NCBI RefSeq assembly: GCF_020991375.1
Contig: NZ_JAJLQZ010000002.1
Span: 451,554-515,553, forward strand
Direction: 5' to 3'
Length of the DNA: 64,000 nucleotides
From: Glycomyces amatae
Lineage (GTDB): Bacteria; Actinomycetota; Actinomycetes; Mycobacteriales; Micromonosporaceae
In this document: positions 8,932-17,599 of the stretch, in pieces
Position numbering within the stretch: position 1 is the stretch's first letter
Layout: each line of letters begins with the position of its first letter
Notes under the pieces: generated by a model
The model's database searches: none
The model's input: only the letters and a program-made list of their open reading frames with translations
Told to the model about the DNA's origin: nothing
Made by a program: the position numbers and the translations under genes

Positions 8932-9819
8932 TCAGCCCTTCACGGCGCCGCCGAGGCTCGCGCCGTTGAGGAACAGGCGCTGGAAGACCAGGAACAGCGC
9001 GATCGGGATCAGCGAGGAGATCGCCAGCGCCGCCAGGAACACGTCGAGCTCCACGAACTGCTGGAGGATCGGCAGCCGCACCGAGAGCGGCTGGCGGTCC
9101 GGGTCGGGCAGCACCAGCATCGGCCAGAGGAAGTCCTTCCAGGAGGCGATGACGGCGAAGACCGAGACCACGCCGATGATCGGGCGCGACATCGGCAGCA
9201 CGATCGACCAGAACAGGCGGTAGGGCCCGGCGCCGTCCACTCGGGCCGCCTCGAAGATCTCCCTGGGCAGGTTCGCGAAGAACCGCTGCATGAGCAGCAC
9301 GTTGAACGCGTTGGCCCCGGCGGGGAGCCAGATCGCCCAGAACGTGTTGAGCATCGAGGTGCCGACCACGGGCGGGTCCAGGATCGTGAGGTACAGCGGG
9401 ACGAGCAGGACCACGCTGGGCACGAACAGGGTCGCGAGCACCGCGCCGGAGACGAGCTTGCCGAGCCGGGGGCGCAGGACCGCGAGCGCGTAGCCGCCGG
9501 TGGCGGCGACCAGGAGCTGCACGGCCCAGGAGCCCGCGGCGAGGGCGATGGTGTTGAAGAAGTACTTGTCGATCTCGACGCGGGTCCACGCCTCCGCCAG
9601 GTTGGCGAAGTCGAACCCGTTGGGCCAGAAGGCCATGGGCTGACGGAGCGTGTCCTGGGTGGGCGTGACGGCGGCCTTGGCGAGCCAGAGCATCGGGCCG
9701 AGGCCGGCGACGGCGAGGCCCGCCAGGAGCAGGCCGTGGGAGATGCGCGCGCTCCAGCGGACGCTGGGGCGCTTCCAGTCGGTGGGGGCGAGGAGCCCCC
9801 TGTCGGTCCTCGCGCTCAT
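8932..9819 (-). CDS. Carbohydrate ABC permease, MalG type (importer 1)
   Basis: This 295-residue inner-membrane permease has about six helices and the coupling-loop motif EAARVDGAGPYRLFWSIVLP (EAA...G), which contacts the ATPase. It ends in a MalG-like LFLVFQRLFLNGASLGGAVKG. It belongs to the importer formed with the MalF-type permease and binding protein just upstream; the ATG overlaps the previous stop (TGATG at 9817-9821). No ATPase gene is present in this operon, so a shared multi-sugar ATPase such as MsiK is presumably recruited. Context with an alpha-glucosidase suggests oligosaccharides such as alpha-glucosides. Confidence 0.93.
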   Translation of the reverse strand: MSARTDRGLLAPTDWKRPSVRWSARISHGLLLAGLAVAGLGPMLWLAKAAVTPTQDTLRQPMAFWPNGFDFANLAEAWTRVEIDKYFFNTIALAAGSWAVQLLVAATGGYALAVLRPRLGKLVSGAVLATLFVPSVVLLVPLYLTILDPPVVGTSMLNTFWAIWLPAGANAFNVLLMQRFFANLPREIFEAARVDGAGPYRLFWSIVLPMSRPIIGVVSVFAVIASWKDFLWPMLVLPDPDRQPLSVRLPILQQFVELDVFLAALAISSLIPIALFLVFQRLFLNGASLGGAVKG

Positions 9820-10787
9820 CAGCTGCTCCAGGATCGGGTGAGGCGGAAGTACAGCACGGAGAAGCCCGTCAGGACCACGGCGAGCATGAGGCTCAGGGCC
9901 GCCGCGGCGCCGTAGTCGCCGCCGAGCGAGTTGGTGAACGCGTACCGGTAGATGAGCAGCAGCAGCGTCAGGGTCCGGTTCGCGGGCCCCCCGTCGGTGA
10001 ACAGGAACGGCTCCAGGAAGACCTGGGCGGTCCCGATGATCTGGAGGATGAAGGTCACCAGCAGGATGCCGCGCAGCTGCGGGAGCGTGATGTGCCAGAG
10101 CTTGCGCCACACGCCGCCGCCGTCGATCTCGGCCGCCTCGTAGAGGCTCGGGTCGACCCCGGTGAGGGCGGCGAGGTAGATGATGACGGTGCCGCCCGCG
10201 GCCGCCCAGGTCGCCTCGAGCACCAGCGAGGGCATGACGATGTCGGCGTCCTGGAGCCAGGCGACCGGGCCGATCCCGAACCAGCCGAGGACCGTGTTGA
10301 ACACGCCGTCCTCGCCGGCGTCGTAGAACAGCTTCCACAGCAGGACCGCGACGACCGGGGGCACCACGACCGGCAGGTAGGCGAGGGCGCTGAACAGGCC
10401 GCGCATCTTGCGGACCTCGCTCATGAGCACGGCGGCCACGAGCGGGACCGGGTAGCCGAAGAGCAGCGCCAGGACCGCGAAGTAGAGGGTGTTCTGGGCG
10501 GCGGTCCACAGCTGCGGGTCGGCGAAGACCTGCTGGAAGTTCGCGAACCCGACGAAGACGGGGTCGGAGACCAGGTTGGTGCGCTGGAAGCTCATCACCA
10601 CGGCGCGTCCGATGGGGAGCCAGGAGAACACGCCGAAGATCACGAGCATGGGGGCCAGGAACACCAGTGTGGGGAGTCCGGCGCGGGCGCGGGCGAGCGG
10701 GCCGCCCCGGCGGCCGGGCCGGGCCGCGGTGCGCGGCCCGGTCCGGTCGCCGGTGACACCGGCGGGACGGGTGTCGGTCGAGGTCAT
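9819..10787 (-). CDS. Carbohydrate ABC permease, MalF type (importer 1)
   Basis: A 322-residue permease with a Pro/Arg-rich cytoplasmic N-terminus (residues 1-35), six membrane helices beginning LPTLVFLAPMLVIFGVFSWLP, and the coupling loop EAAEIDGGGVWRKLWHITLP. Start ATG at 10787 with GGAAGA about 9 nt ahead. It lies 12 bases after the binding-protein gene and overlaps the MalG-type gene, forming operon alpha-glucosidase, binding protein, permease, permease on the minus strand. Confidence 0.93.
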   Translation of the reverse strand: MTSTDTRPAGVTGDRTGPRTAARPGRRGGPLARARAGLPTLVFLAPMLVIFGVFSWLPIGRAVVMSFQRTNLVSDPVFVGFANFQQVFADPQLWTAAQNTLYFAVLALLFGYPVPLVAAVLMSEVRKMRGLFSALAYLPVVVPPVVAVLLWKLFYDAGEDGVFNTVLGWFGIGPVAWLQDADIVMPSLVLEATWAAAGGTVIIYLAALTGVDPSLYEAAEIDGGGVWRKLWHITLPQLRGILLVTFILQIIGTAQVFLEPFLFTDGGPANRTLTLLLLIYRYAFTNSLGGDYGAAAALSLMLAVVLTGFSVLYFRLTRSWSS

Positions 10788-10799
10788 GTCGGTCTTCCG

Positions 10800-12152
10800 C
10801 TACGCGGCCGCGTCGATCGCGGCCTGGGCCTCGGTCTGCGCCGTCTCGAGCAGGGCGTCGACGTCCGCGCCCTCCTCGGTGAGCACGGTCTGGACGACCG
10901 TGTCGAGGACGCCGTAGACCTCCTGGGTGGCGACGGTGGGCTCGTTGAGCAGCGGCTGGTCGAAGACCTGCCCGGTGTAGGGCGCCATCTGGTCGACGGG
11001 CACGTTGACGTAGTCGGCGATCCAGGTCTGGACCTCGTCGTAGGTCGCCTTGTCGAACACCGGGAGCTCCGGGGCCCCGACGGGCTGGCCGGTCTCGGCC
11101 TTGACCTCGGCGTCGGCGACCGCGGCCTCCTGGACGGTGAGCTTCTCCATGTAGTAGAAGTCGATCCACTTCACGGCCGCGGCCTGCTCGTCGGCCTCGG
11201 CGTTCGGGCTCACCGCGGCGAGGGTGCCGCCGCCGAGGACGCCCGCGTTCGGGTCGTCGGCCAGCGGGAGCACCGTCAGTCCGTAGTCGTCCGGGTTGAG
11301 GGCGTTCTGGGTGAACAGGTTCCCGTAGTTGCCGCCGCCCGAGACGTACATGCCGATGCGGCCCGAGGCGAAGTCCTGGTTGATGGTCGCCCAGTCGTAC
11401 AGGAAGTTGTCGCCCATGGAGCCGTCGTCCCAGCGCATGGCCTGGAGGTCGGCCAGGGCCTGGCGCATCTGCGGCGTGTCGACGGTGGCGGTGCCGTTCC
11501 CGTCGTCGGTGCGCCCGCCGAGGGCGTTGACGACGGTGGTGAGGATCCAGCCGCCGGTGTTGTCGTTGGTCATCACCGCGTAGCCGGCCTCGCCGGTCTC
11601 GGCGGCGATCCGGTCGGCCGCGGCGCGGACCTCCTCCCAGGTGGTCGGCGGGGCGTCGGGGTCGAGCCCGGCGGCCTCGAAGAGGGTGCGGTTGTAGTGC
11701 AGCCCCTGGCCGTAGGCGGCGATCGGGACCGCCCACAGGTCGCCCTCGGCGTCCTCGCCGGCGGCGGCGATGTTCGGGTTGTACGCGTCGCGGTAGGGCA
11801 GTTCGGCGGTGAGGTCGCCGATGTCGGCGATCTGGCCGCGCTCGATGAGGCCGCGCCCGTCGGTGAAGGGGACGGTGAAGACGTCCGGGAGGGTGCCGCC
11901 CGCGAGCTGGGCGGTGAAGGTCCCGGCGGTCCAGGTGTACTCCTGGGTCTCCACCGCGATGTCGGGGTTGGCCTCCTCGAACTGCTCGATGCGCGTGTTG
12001 AACGCGTCGATGGCGTCCTGCTCGAGCCCGGCGTCGATGGTGACGGTGATGTGGGTGCGCCCGTCGTCGGGTTCGTCGTCCGAGCAGGCGGCGAGGCCCG
12101 CCACGGTGAGGGCCGCCGCGGCCACGGCGGCCGCTGCGCGAGAGGTTGTCAT
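10800..12152 (-). CDS. Sugar ABC transporter substrate-binding lipoprotein 1
   Basis: A 450-residue extracytoplasmic solute-binding protein of the carbohydrate (family 1) type. The N-terminus is a lipoprotein signal: Ala-rich helix ending LTVAGLAACS, so the Cys at ~22 would be lipidated. Further features typical of the fold: ITVTIDAG...DAIDAFNTRIEQFEEANP near the start, LPDVFTVPFTDG, and WEEVRAAADRIA. AAGGAG lies 7 nt before the ATG at 12152. It starts 44 bases after the alpha-glucosidase stop, so it probably shares its LacI-controlled transcript and delivers the enzyme's oligosaccharide substrates. Confidence 0.93.
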   Translation of the reverse strand: MTTSRAAAAVAAAALTVAGLAACSDDEPDDGRTHITVTIDAGLEQDAIDAFNTRIEQFEEANPDIAVETQEYTWTAGTFTAQLAGGTLPDVFTVPFTDGRGLIERGQIADIGDLTAELPYRDAYNPNIAAAGEDAEGDLWAVPIAAYGQGLHYNRTLFEAAGLDPDAPPTTWEEVRAAADRIAAETGEAGYAVMTNDNTGGWILTTVVNALGGRTDDGNGTATVDTPQMRQALADLQAMRWDDGSMGDNFLYDWATINQDFASGRIGMYVSGGGNYGNLFTQNALNPDDYGLTVLPLADDPNAGVLGGGTLAAVSPNAEADEQAAAVKWIDFYYMEKLTVQEAAVADAEVKAETGQPVGAPELPVFDKATYDEVQTWIADYVNVPVDQMAPYTGQVFDQPLLNEPTVATQEVYGVLDTVVQTVLTEEGADVDALLETAQTEAQAAIDAAA

Positions 12153-12196
12153 TGGTTGCTCCTTGTTTCGGTTTCGGATTGGAGAGGGGTCGGCGG

Positions 12197-13834
12197 TCAG
12201 GTCCGCAGCCACGCGGCGGTGTCCTTCGGGAGGGCACCGCCTTCCAGGGGGCCGCTGGCGAGCAGCACCTCGGTGTGGGCGGGCAGGTCCGCCGGCGCGT
12301 CGGCGAAGTTGACGACGCAGGTGACGTCCTCGCCCCGCCGGAAGGCGAGGGCGCCGGGCGCGGTCTCGGTCCAGGCGAACGCGTCGCCGCGCAGCGCCGG
12401 TTCGGCGCGGCGCAGGCGGATCGCCCGGCGGTAGAGGGTCAGGAAGGAGCCGGGGTCGGACTCCTGGGTCTGGGCCGCGTGGCCGCCCCAGTCCTGGGGC
12501 TGGGGCAGCCACGGGGCGGCGGCGGCCTCGCCGCTGAACCCGAAGGTCGGGCCGGTCGCGGTCCACGGCAGGGGGACGCGGCAGCCGTCGCGGCCGGGGT
12601 CGACGCCGCCGGAGCGGAAGTGCATGGGGTCCTCGCGGGCGCCGTCGGGGAGGTCCTCCACTTCGGGCAGGCCGAGCTCGTCGCCCTGGTAGACGTAGAG
12701 GACGCCGGGGAGGGCGGCGGTGAGCAGCGCGGCGGCGCGGGCGCGGCGGGCGCCGAGGGCGAGGTCGGTGGGGGTGCCGAACCGCTTGTCGGCGAAGGCG
12801 AACGAGGTGTCCTCGCGGCCGTAGCGGGTGACCGGGCGGGTCACGTCGTGGTTGGACAGGACCCAGGTCGGCGGGGCGCTCACCGCGGCGTGGGCCGCGA
12901 AGGTGGACCGGATCGACGCGGCCAGCGCCTCGGCGTCCCAGGGGCGGGACATGAAGTCGAAGTTGAAGGCCATGTGCATCTCGTCGTCGCGCAGGTAGCG
13001 GACGAAGCGGTCGGTGTCCTCCAGCCAGACCTCGCCGACGAGGAGCCGGGGCTCGTCGTAGGAGTCGGCGATCTTGCGCCAGCGGCGGTAGACGTCGTGG
13101 ACCTCGTCGCGGTCGAGGTGGGGGTGGCGCCCGGGAGGGTGCGCCTCCCCCACCTCGGGGAGGGACGGGTCCTTGGCGAGCATGGAGGCCGAGTCGATGC
13201 GGACGCCGGCGACGCCGCGGTCGTACCAGAAGCGGAGCACCGCCTCGTGCTCGGCGGCGACGTCGGGGTGGTTCCAGTTGAGGTCGGGCTGCTCGGGGGC
13301 GAACATGTGCAGGTACCACTGGCCGGGCCGCCCGTCGGGGCCGGTGGTGCGGGTCCAGGTGTCGCCGCCGAAGCTGGAGGACCAGTTGGTGGGAATGGTG
13401 TCGCCGCCGGGGCCCTTGCCGTCGTGAAACCAGAAGCGGTCGCGGGCGGGGTCGCCGGGCGGGGCGGCGAGGGCCTCGCGGAACCAGGCGTGGTCGGCGG
13501 AGACGTGGTTGGGGACGATGTCCACGATGGTGCGGATGCCGAGGCGGAGGGCGTCGGCGATGAGCGCCTCGGCGTCCTCGAGGGTGCCGAAGGCGGGGTC
13601 GATGGCGCGGTAGTCGGCCACGTCGTAGCCGCCGTCGGCCTGGGGCGAGCGGTACCAGGGGGTGAACCACAGGGCGTCGACGCCGAGTTCGGCGAGGTAG
13701 GGCAGGTGCCGCCGGACCCCCGCGAGGTCGCCGGTGCCGTCGCCGTCGGCGTCCGCGAAGCTGCGCGGGTAGACCTGGTAGATCACCGCGTTCCGCCACC
13801 AGCCGGTGTCGCTGGTGCGCTGTGCCGAGTGCAA
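12197..13834 (-). CDS. GH13 alpha-glucosidase
   Basis: Cytoplasmic family 13 glycoside hydrolase, 545 residues, of the oligo-1,6-glucosidase/alpha-glucosidase group (WWRNAVIYQVYPRSFADADGDG). Conserved regions are intact: DIVPNH (105-110), GVRIDSASM with nucleophile Asp214, LLVGEVWL with acid/base Glu268, and SNHD with Asp330. I chose the TTG at 13834 because GGAG lies 5 nt ahead and the chain then begins just before the conserved WWRNA block; an upstream frame to 13909 would cross the operator region. First gene of sugar operon 1, divergent from lacI. Confidence 0.9.
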   Translation of the reverse strand: MHSAQRTSDTGWWRNAVIYQVYPRSFADADGDGTGDLAGVRRHLPYLAELGVDALWFTPWYRSPQADGGYDVADYRAIDPAFGTLEDAEALIADALRLGIRTIVDIVPNHVSADHAWFREALAAPPGDPARDRFWFHDGKGPGGDTIPTNWSSSFGGDTWTRTTGPDGRPGQWYLHMFAPEQPDLNWNHPDVAAEHEAVLRFWYDRGVAGVRIDSASMLAKDPSLPEVGEAHPPGRHPHLDRDEVHDVYRRWRKIADSYDEPRLLVGEVWLEDTDRFVRYLRDDEMHMAFNFDFMSRPWDAEALAASIRSTFAAHAAVSAPPTWVLSNHDVTRPVTRYGREDTSFAFADKRFGTPTDLALGARRARAAALLTAALPGVLYVYQGDELGLPEVEDLPDGAREDPMHFRSGGVDPGRDGCRVPLPWTATGPTFGFSGEAAAAPWLPQPQDWGGHAAQTQESDPGSFLTLYRRAIRLRRAEPALRGDAFAWTETAPGALAFRRGEDVTCVVNFADAPADLPAHTEVLLASGPLEGGALPKDTAAWLRT

Positions 13835-13913
13835 TGTCGCTCCGTTCCTCGTCGTTGTGCTGTCGAGCGCCACGCCTGTAGGGGCCGGGGCATGGTGAAT
13901 CCCCAGCACATGA

Positions 13914-13933
13914 TAGGTTTAGCGCTATACCTA
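13914..13933. promoter_or_regulatory. LacI operator between alpha-glucosidase operon and lacI
   Basis: TAGGTTTAGCGCTATACCTA is a 20-bp near-perfect palindrome centred on AGCGCT, the same core as the palindrome before the GH16 gene. It sits in an AT-rich patch between the divergent alpha-glucosidase and lacI genes, so the adjacent LacI-type regulator probably binds here and controls both directions. Confidence 0.78.
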
Positions 13934-14037
13934 GGTCGGAAGCTTAGACCGTAGATGTCACACTTGTCAACGGCGGATTTCCGGCATCCGCCGCGACAGC
14001 GTTTGCCGAGGGCGGACGCGCTTGGAGAGGGGTCCTC

Positions 14038-15078
14038 TTGGCCGTCACTTTGAAGGACATCGCCGCCGAGGCCGGCGTCAGCCTCATGACCGTGTCCAAC
14101 GTGGTCAACGGGAAGCAGGCGCGGGTCTCCGCGGCCACCCGGGAGCGCATCCTGCGGATCGTCAAGGACCGCGGCTACGTGCCCAGCGCCTCGGCCCGCA
14201 GCCTCGCGGCGCGGTCGTCGCGGCTGGTGGGCCTGCTCGTGCCCGCCGAGGGCGAGGCCAGCCTGACGATCGACCCGCACACCGTCGAGGTCGTCGGCAT
14301 GCTCGAGCGCGAGCTGCGTCGGCTCGACTACCACCTGATGCTGCGCGGCATCGCCCGCCGCAAGGAGATCACCGAGGCGCTCAAGTCCTGGAACCTCGAC
14401 GGCGCGGTCCTGCTGGGGTTCCAGGACGCCGAGATCGACCGGCTCGACGCCGGGGCCATCGGCGGCGTGGCCCTGGTGGCCATGGACTCGTACTCGGCGA
14501 ACCCGCTGGCCCTCGAGGTCCGCTCCGACGACTTCGGCGGGGCCGAGCTGGCGGTCAGGCACCTGGTCGCCCTGGGCCACCGGCGGATCGCCTTCGCCGG
14601 GCCGGGCTTCTCCGCCACCGGCGTCGTGCGCAAGCGCTACGAGGGCTACCGGAAGGTCCTGGCCGAGAACGGCATCGAGGTGGACGACGCGTTGGTCACC
14701 ACCGTCGAGATCGGACACGACGAGGGACTGGCGTACGGGCGGCGCCTCGCCCGCGAGCGGCCCGACGTGACGGCCGTGTTCACCACGGCGGACATCCTGG
14801 CGATCGGCGTGATCGAAGGCCTCGCGGCCGAGGGCCGTTCAGTGCCGGGGGACGTCTCGGTGATCGGGTACGACAACGCCGACATCGCCGCCTACGTGAC
14901 GCCGAAGCTCACCACCGTGGCGCAGGACCTGCCGGGCAAGGCCGCGGAGGCGGTGCGGCTCATGATGGACCGCCTCGCCGGGAAGGAGCGCCCGGAGCGC
15001 GCGACCGCGCTGGGGGTGCGCCTGGTCGAGCGCGGCACGGCCGCTCCCCCGCCCCGGCGAGGGGGGAGCGGCCGCTGA
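14038..15078 (+). CDS. LacI-family sugar-responsive repressor
   Basis: This 346-residue regulator has an N-terminal LacI helix-turn-helix and hinge (VTLKDIAAEAGVSLMTVSNVVNG, residues 3-25; SARSLAARSSRLVG hinge) followed by a periplasmic-binding-protein-like effector domain (GGAELAVRHLVALGHRRIAFAG; VIGYDNADIAAYVTPKLTTV). The TTG at 14038 follows GAGAGGGG, a good ribosome-binding site. It is divergent from the alpha-glucosidase/ABC operon and the AGCGCT-centred operator lies between them. The effector is probably an imported oligosaccharide. The last codons overlap a terminator hairpin. Confidence 0.93.
   Translation: MAVTLKDIAAEAGVSLMTVSNVVNGKQARVSAATRERILRIVKDRGYVPSASARSLAARSSRLVGLLVPAEGEASLTIDPHTVEVVGMLERELRRLDYHLMLRGIARRKEITEALKSWNLDGAVLLGFQDAEIDRLDAGAIGGVALVAMDSYSANPLALEVRSDDFGGAELAVRHLVALGHRRIAFAGPGFSATGVVRKRYEGYRKVLAENGIEVDDALVTTVEIGHDEGLAYGRRLARERPDVTAVFTTADILAIGVIEGLAAEGRSVPGDVSVIGYDNADIAAYVTPKLTTVAQDLPGKAAEAVRLMMDRLAGKERPERATALGVRLVERGTAAPPPRRGGSGR
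15039..15073. terminator. Terminator hairpin overlapping the 3' end of lacI
   Basis: GGCCGCTCCCCC pairs with GGGGGAGCGGCC (12 bp) across an 11-nt loop. The hairpin is inside the final codons of lacI, before its stop at 15078, and also lies downstream of the convergent GH1 gene ending at 15124. Confidence 0.6.
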
Positions 15079-15123
15079 ACCCGGTCGAGGGGGTGAGACG
15101 GCCCCCGGGACCCGGCCGGGCCC

Positions 15124-16482
15124 TCAGGCCCAGTCGAGGGACGCGCCGTTCGAGGCGATGACGTCGCGGTACCAGTGGGCGCTGCGCTTGAGGGTGCGCT
15201 CCTGCGTGTCGTAGTCGACCCGGACGAGGCCGAAGCGCTTGGAGTAGCCCTCGCCCCACTCGAAGTTGTCCAGCAGCGACCACACGAAGTAGCCGCGCAG
15301 GTCCACGCCCTTCTCGACGGCGCGGCCCGCCGCCCGCATGTAGCCGTCGAGGTACGCGACCCGGTCGGCGTCGTCCACCGCGCCGTCCGGGCCCACCGCG
15401 TCCTCGAAGGACGCGCCGCTCTCGGTGATGTAGACCGGCAGGTCCGTGTACTCGGCCGAGAGGCGCTCCAGGACGCGGCGCAGGCTGTCGGGGTTGATCT
15501 CCCAGCCGAACCCGGTCACCGGGTTCTGCGGCGGCAGGCTCCGGTTGCCCAGGTGCGGGTCGGCGGGGTCGGCCTCGACGGTGAAGCGGTGGTAGTGGTT
15601 GACGCCCACGAAGTCCAGGGGCGCGGCCACGGCCTCCATGTCGCCGGGGAGCACCGCGTCGAACGCGCCGGTGGGCGCGAAGTGGCGGAGCATGTCCTCG
15701 GGGTAGGCGCCGCGGAAGAGCGGGTCGAGGAAGAGGCGGTTGCCGCCGCCGTCCGACAGGCGCGCGGCCTCGACGTCCTCGGGCCGGTCGCTGGCGGCCT
15801 CGATGTCGGTCATGATGACCGCCGAGCCGACCTTGCCCGCGGGGGCGTGCTCGCGGATCGCGGCCACGGCGAGGCCGTGGGCGAGGTTGAGGTGGTGGGC
15901 CGCGCGCAGGGCGGCGGTGCGGTCGGTGCGGCCGGGGGCGTGGACGCCCGCGTGGTAGCCGAGGAAGGCCGCGCACCAAGCCTCGTTGATCGGGATCCAC
16001 TCGTCCACGAGGTCGCCCAGGGCCTGCGCGGTGCGGGTCGCGTACTCGGCGAAGCGCTCGGCCGTGGCCCGCTCGGGCCAGCCGCCCTCGTCCTCCAGGA
16101 CCTGGGGCAGGTCCCAGTGGTAGAGGGTCACCGCGGAGCGGATGCCCTTGGCGCGCAGGTCGGCCAGCTGCTCGCGGTAGAACGCGACGGCGGCCGGGTT
16201 GAGGTCGCCGCGGCCGGTCGGCTGGAGGCGCGCCCACGAGACCGACATGCGGTAGGCCTTGAGGCCGAGGCCGGCGGCGATGCCGAAGTCCTCGCGCCAG
16301 CGGTGGTAGTGGTCGCAGGCGACCTCGCCGGTGTCGCCGTCCTTGACCTTCCCCGGGGTCGCCGAGAAGGTGTCCCAGATGGACGGTCCGCGGCCGCCCT
16401 CGGCGGCGGCGCCCTCGATCTGGTAGGCCGCGGTCGACGCGCCCCAGAGGAAGTCCTCGGGGAACGGGCTGGTCGTGGTCAT
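15124..16482 (-). CDS. GH1 beta-glucosidase
   Basis: Cytoplasmic family 1 beta-glucosidase of 452 residues, releasing glucose from beta-linked oligosaccharides. N-terminal FPEDFLWGASTAAYQIEGA and SIWDTFS are family signatures. The acid/base Glu167 lies in PINEAW and the nucleophile Glu354 in YITESGASF; these vary from the usual T-x-NEP and ITENG, but both glutamates remain. ATG at 16482 has AAGGAG upstream. It is the last gene of operon 2 (binding protein, two permeases, GH1), 34 bases after the second permease, so it processes what that importer brings in. Confidence 0.94.
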   Translation of the reverse strand: MTTTSPFPEDFLWGASTAAYQIEGAAAEGGRGPSIWDTFSATPGKVKDGDTGEVACDHYHRWREDFGIAAGLGLKAYRMSVSWARLQPTGRGDLNPAAVAFYREQLADLRAKGIRSAVTLYHWDLPQVLEDEGGWPERATAERFAEYATRTAQALGDLVDEWIPINEAWCAAFLGYHAGVHAPGRTDRTAALRAAHHLNLAHGLAVAAIREHAPAGKVGSAVIMTDIEAASDRPEDVEAARLSDGGGNRLFLDPLFRGAYPEDMLRHFAPTGAFDAVLPGDMEAVAAPLDFVGVNHYHRFTVEADPADPHLGNRSLPPQNPVTGFGWEINPDSLRRVLERLSAEYTDLPVYITESGASFEDAVGPDGAVDDADRVAYLDGYMRAAGRAVEKGVDLRGYFVWSLLDNFEWGEGYSKRFGLVRVDYDTQERTLKRSAHWYRDVIASNGASLDWA

Positions 16483-16516
16483 GGCGTTCGCTCCTTGCTG
16501 TGGTGGTTCGTTCGGC

Positions 16517-17599
16517 TCATTTGTCCACGCCGGTCACGACGATGCCCCGGACGAAGACCCGCTGCGCCGCGAGGAAGATCGCGACCGGCAGGGCCAGCGC
16601 CAGGATCGCGGCGGCCAGGATGAGGTGGGGCTCGGAGTTGTAGACGCCGCTGAAGTAGCTCAGGCCCACGCCGATCGGCACGATCTCGCGGTTCCCGGCG
16701 AGGTAGAGCAGCGGTTCGAAGAAGTCGTTCCAGGCGTAGAAGAAGTGGAACAGGCTCACCGCGGTCAGGGCCGGGAGCGCCTGCGGGACGATCACCCGCA
16801 GGAAGGTGCGGATCGGCCCGGCGCCGTCGATGCGGGCGGCCTCCTCGAGCTCCCGGGGGATGGTGAGGAAGTACTGGCGCAGCAGGAAGACGTTGAAGGC
16901 GTTGGCGAACAGCTGCGGGACGATGAGCGGCAGGTAGGTGCCGACCCAGCCCATCTGGAGGAACACCGCGTACTTGGGCACGAGGGTGACCGCCGGGGGC
17001 AGCAGGATCGTCGCCATGAGGAGTCCGAAGAGGAGGCCGCGGCCGGGGAAGCGGAAGCGCGCGAAGCCGTAGGCCACGACGGCGGAGGACACGACGGTGA
17101 ACAGCATCGTGGTCAGCGCGTACATGAGCGTCCAGCCCATCAGGCGCAGGAAGTCGATGGTGTTCCAGGCCTCCTCGAAGTTGCCCCACTGGGGGTCGAG
17201 GCCGGTGACCGGTTCGAGGGTGCGCCAGCGGCCCTCCCAGTCGACGGTGCCCGCGCCGGGGTCCTCGGGGTCGACGAAGACGCTCGCCTCGCGGCCGGGC
17301 TCGACGAGGGCGAGCTCGCGGACCTCGCCGCCGGGCATGGGCACGGCGTAGACGTCGAGCTCCTCCCCCTCGTACTCGAAGGTGAGGGCGGAGACGGGGA
17401 GGATCGAGGCGTTCGGGTCGGAGACGCCGTCCTTGTCCTTGAGGGCGGTGGCGGCCCCGTACCCGAGGGGCATGAGGAAGACCGCGGCGAGCAGGAGCGC
17501 GCCGAGGGTGGTGCAGCCGGTGAGCAGGAGGCCTCGGCGCCGGCGGCGCACGGCGGCGTCAGTGTGCTTGACGTCGGTGGGCTTGGCGTCGGTGTTCAC
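16517..17599 (-). CDS. Carbohydrate ABC permease, MalG type, with large outer loop (importer 2)
   Basis: A 360-residue permease: first helix at ~25-50, then an unusually long acidic, presumably extracytoplasmic segment (~55-135) before the five remaining helices. The coupling motif EEAARIDGAGPIRTFLRVIVP is present. Typical MalG proteins are ~280 residues, so the extra ~70 residues lie almost entirely in this loop. Start GTG at 17599, with GGAG five bases ahead, overlaps the previous stop (GTGA). No ATPase gene is nearby. Confidence 0.92.
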   Translation of the reverse strand: MNTDAKPTDVKHTDAAVRRRRRGLLLTGCTTLGALLLAAVFLMPLGYGAATALKDKDGVSDPNASILPVSALTFEYEGEELDVYAVPMPGGEVRELALVEPGREASVFVDPEDPGAGTVDWEGRWRTLEPVTGLDPQWGNFEEAWNTIDFLRLMGWTLMYALTTMLFTVVSSAVVAYGFARFRFPGRGLLFGLLMATILLPPAVTLVPKYAVFLQMGWVGTYLPLIVPQLFANAFNVFLLRQYFLTIPRELEEAARIDGAGPIRTFLRVIVPQALPALTAVSLFHFFYAWNDFFEPLLYLAGNREIVPIGVGLSYFSGVYNSEPHLILAAAILALALPVAIFLAAQRVFVRGIVVTGVDK

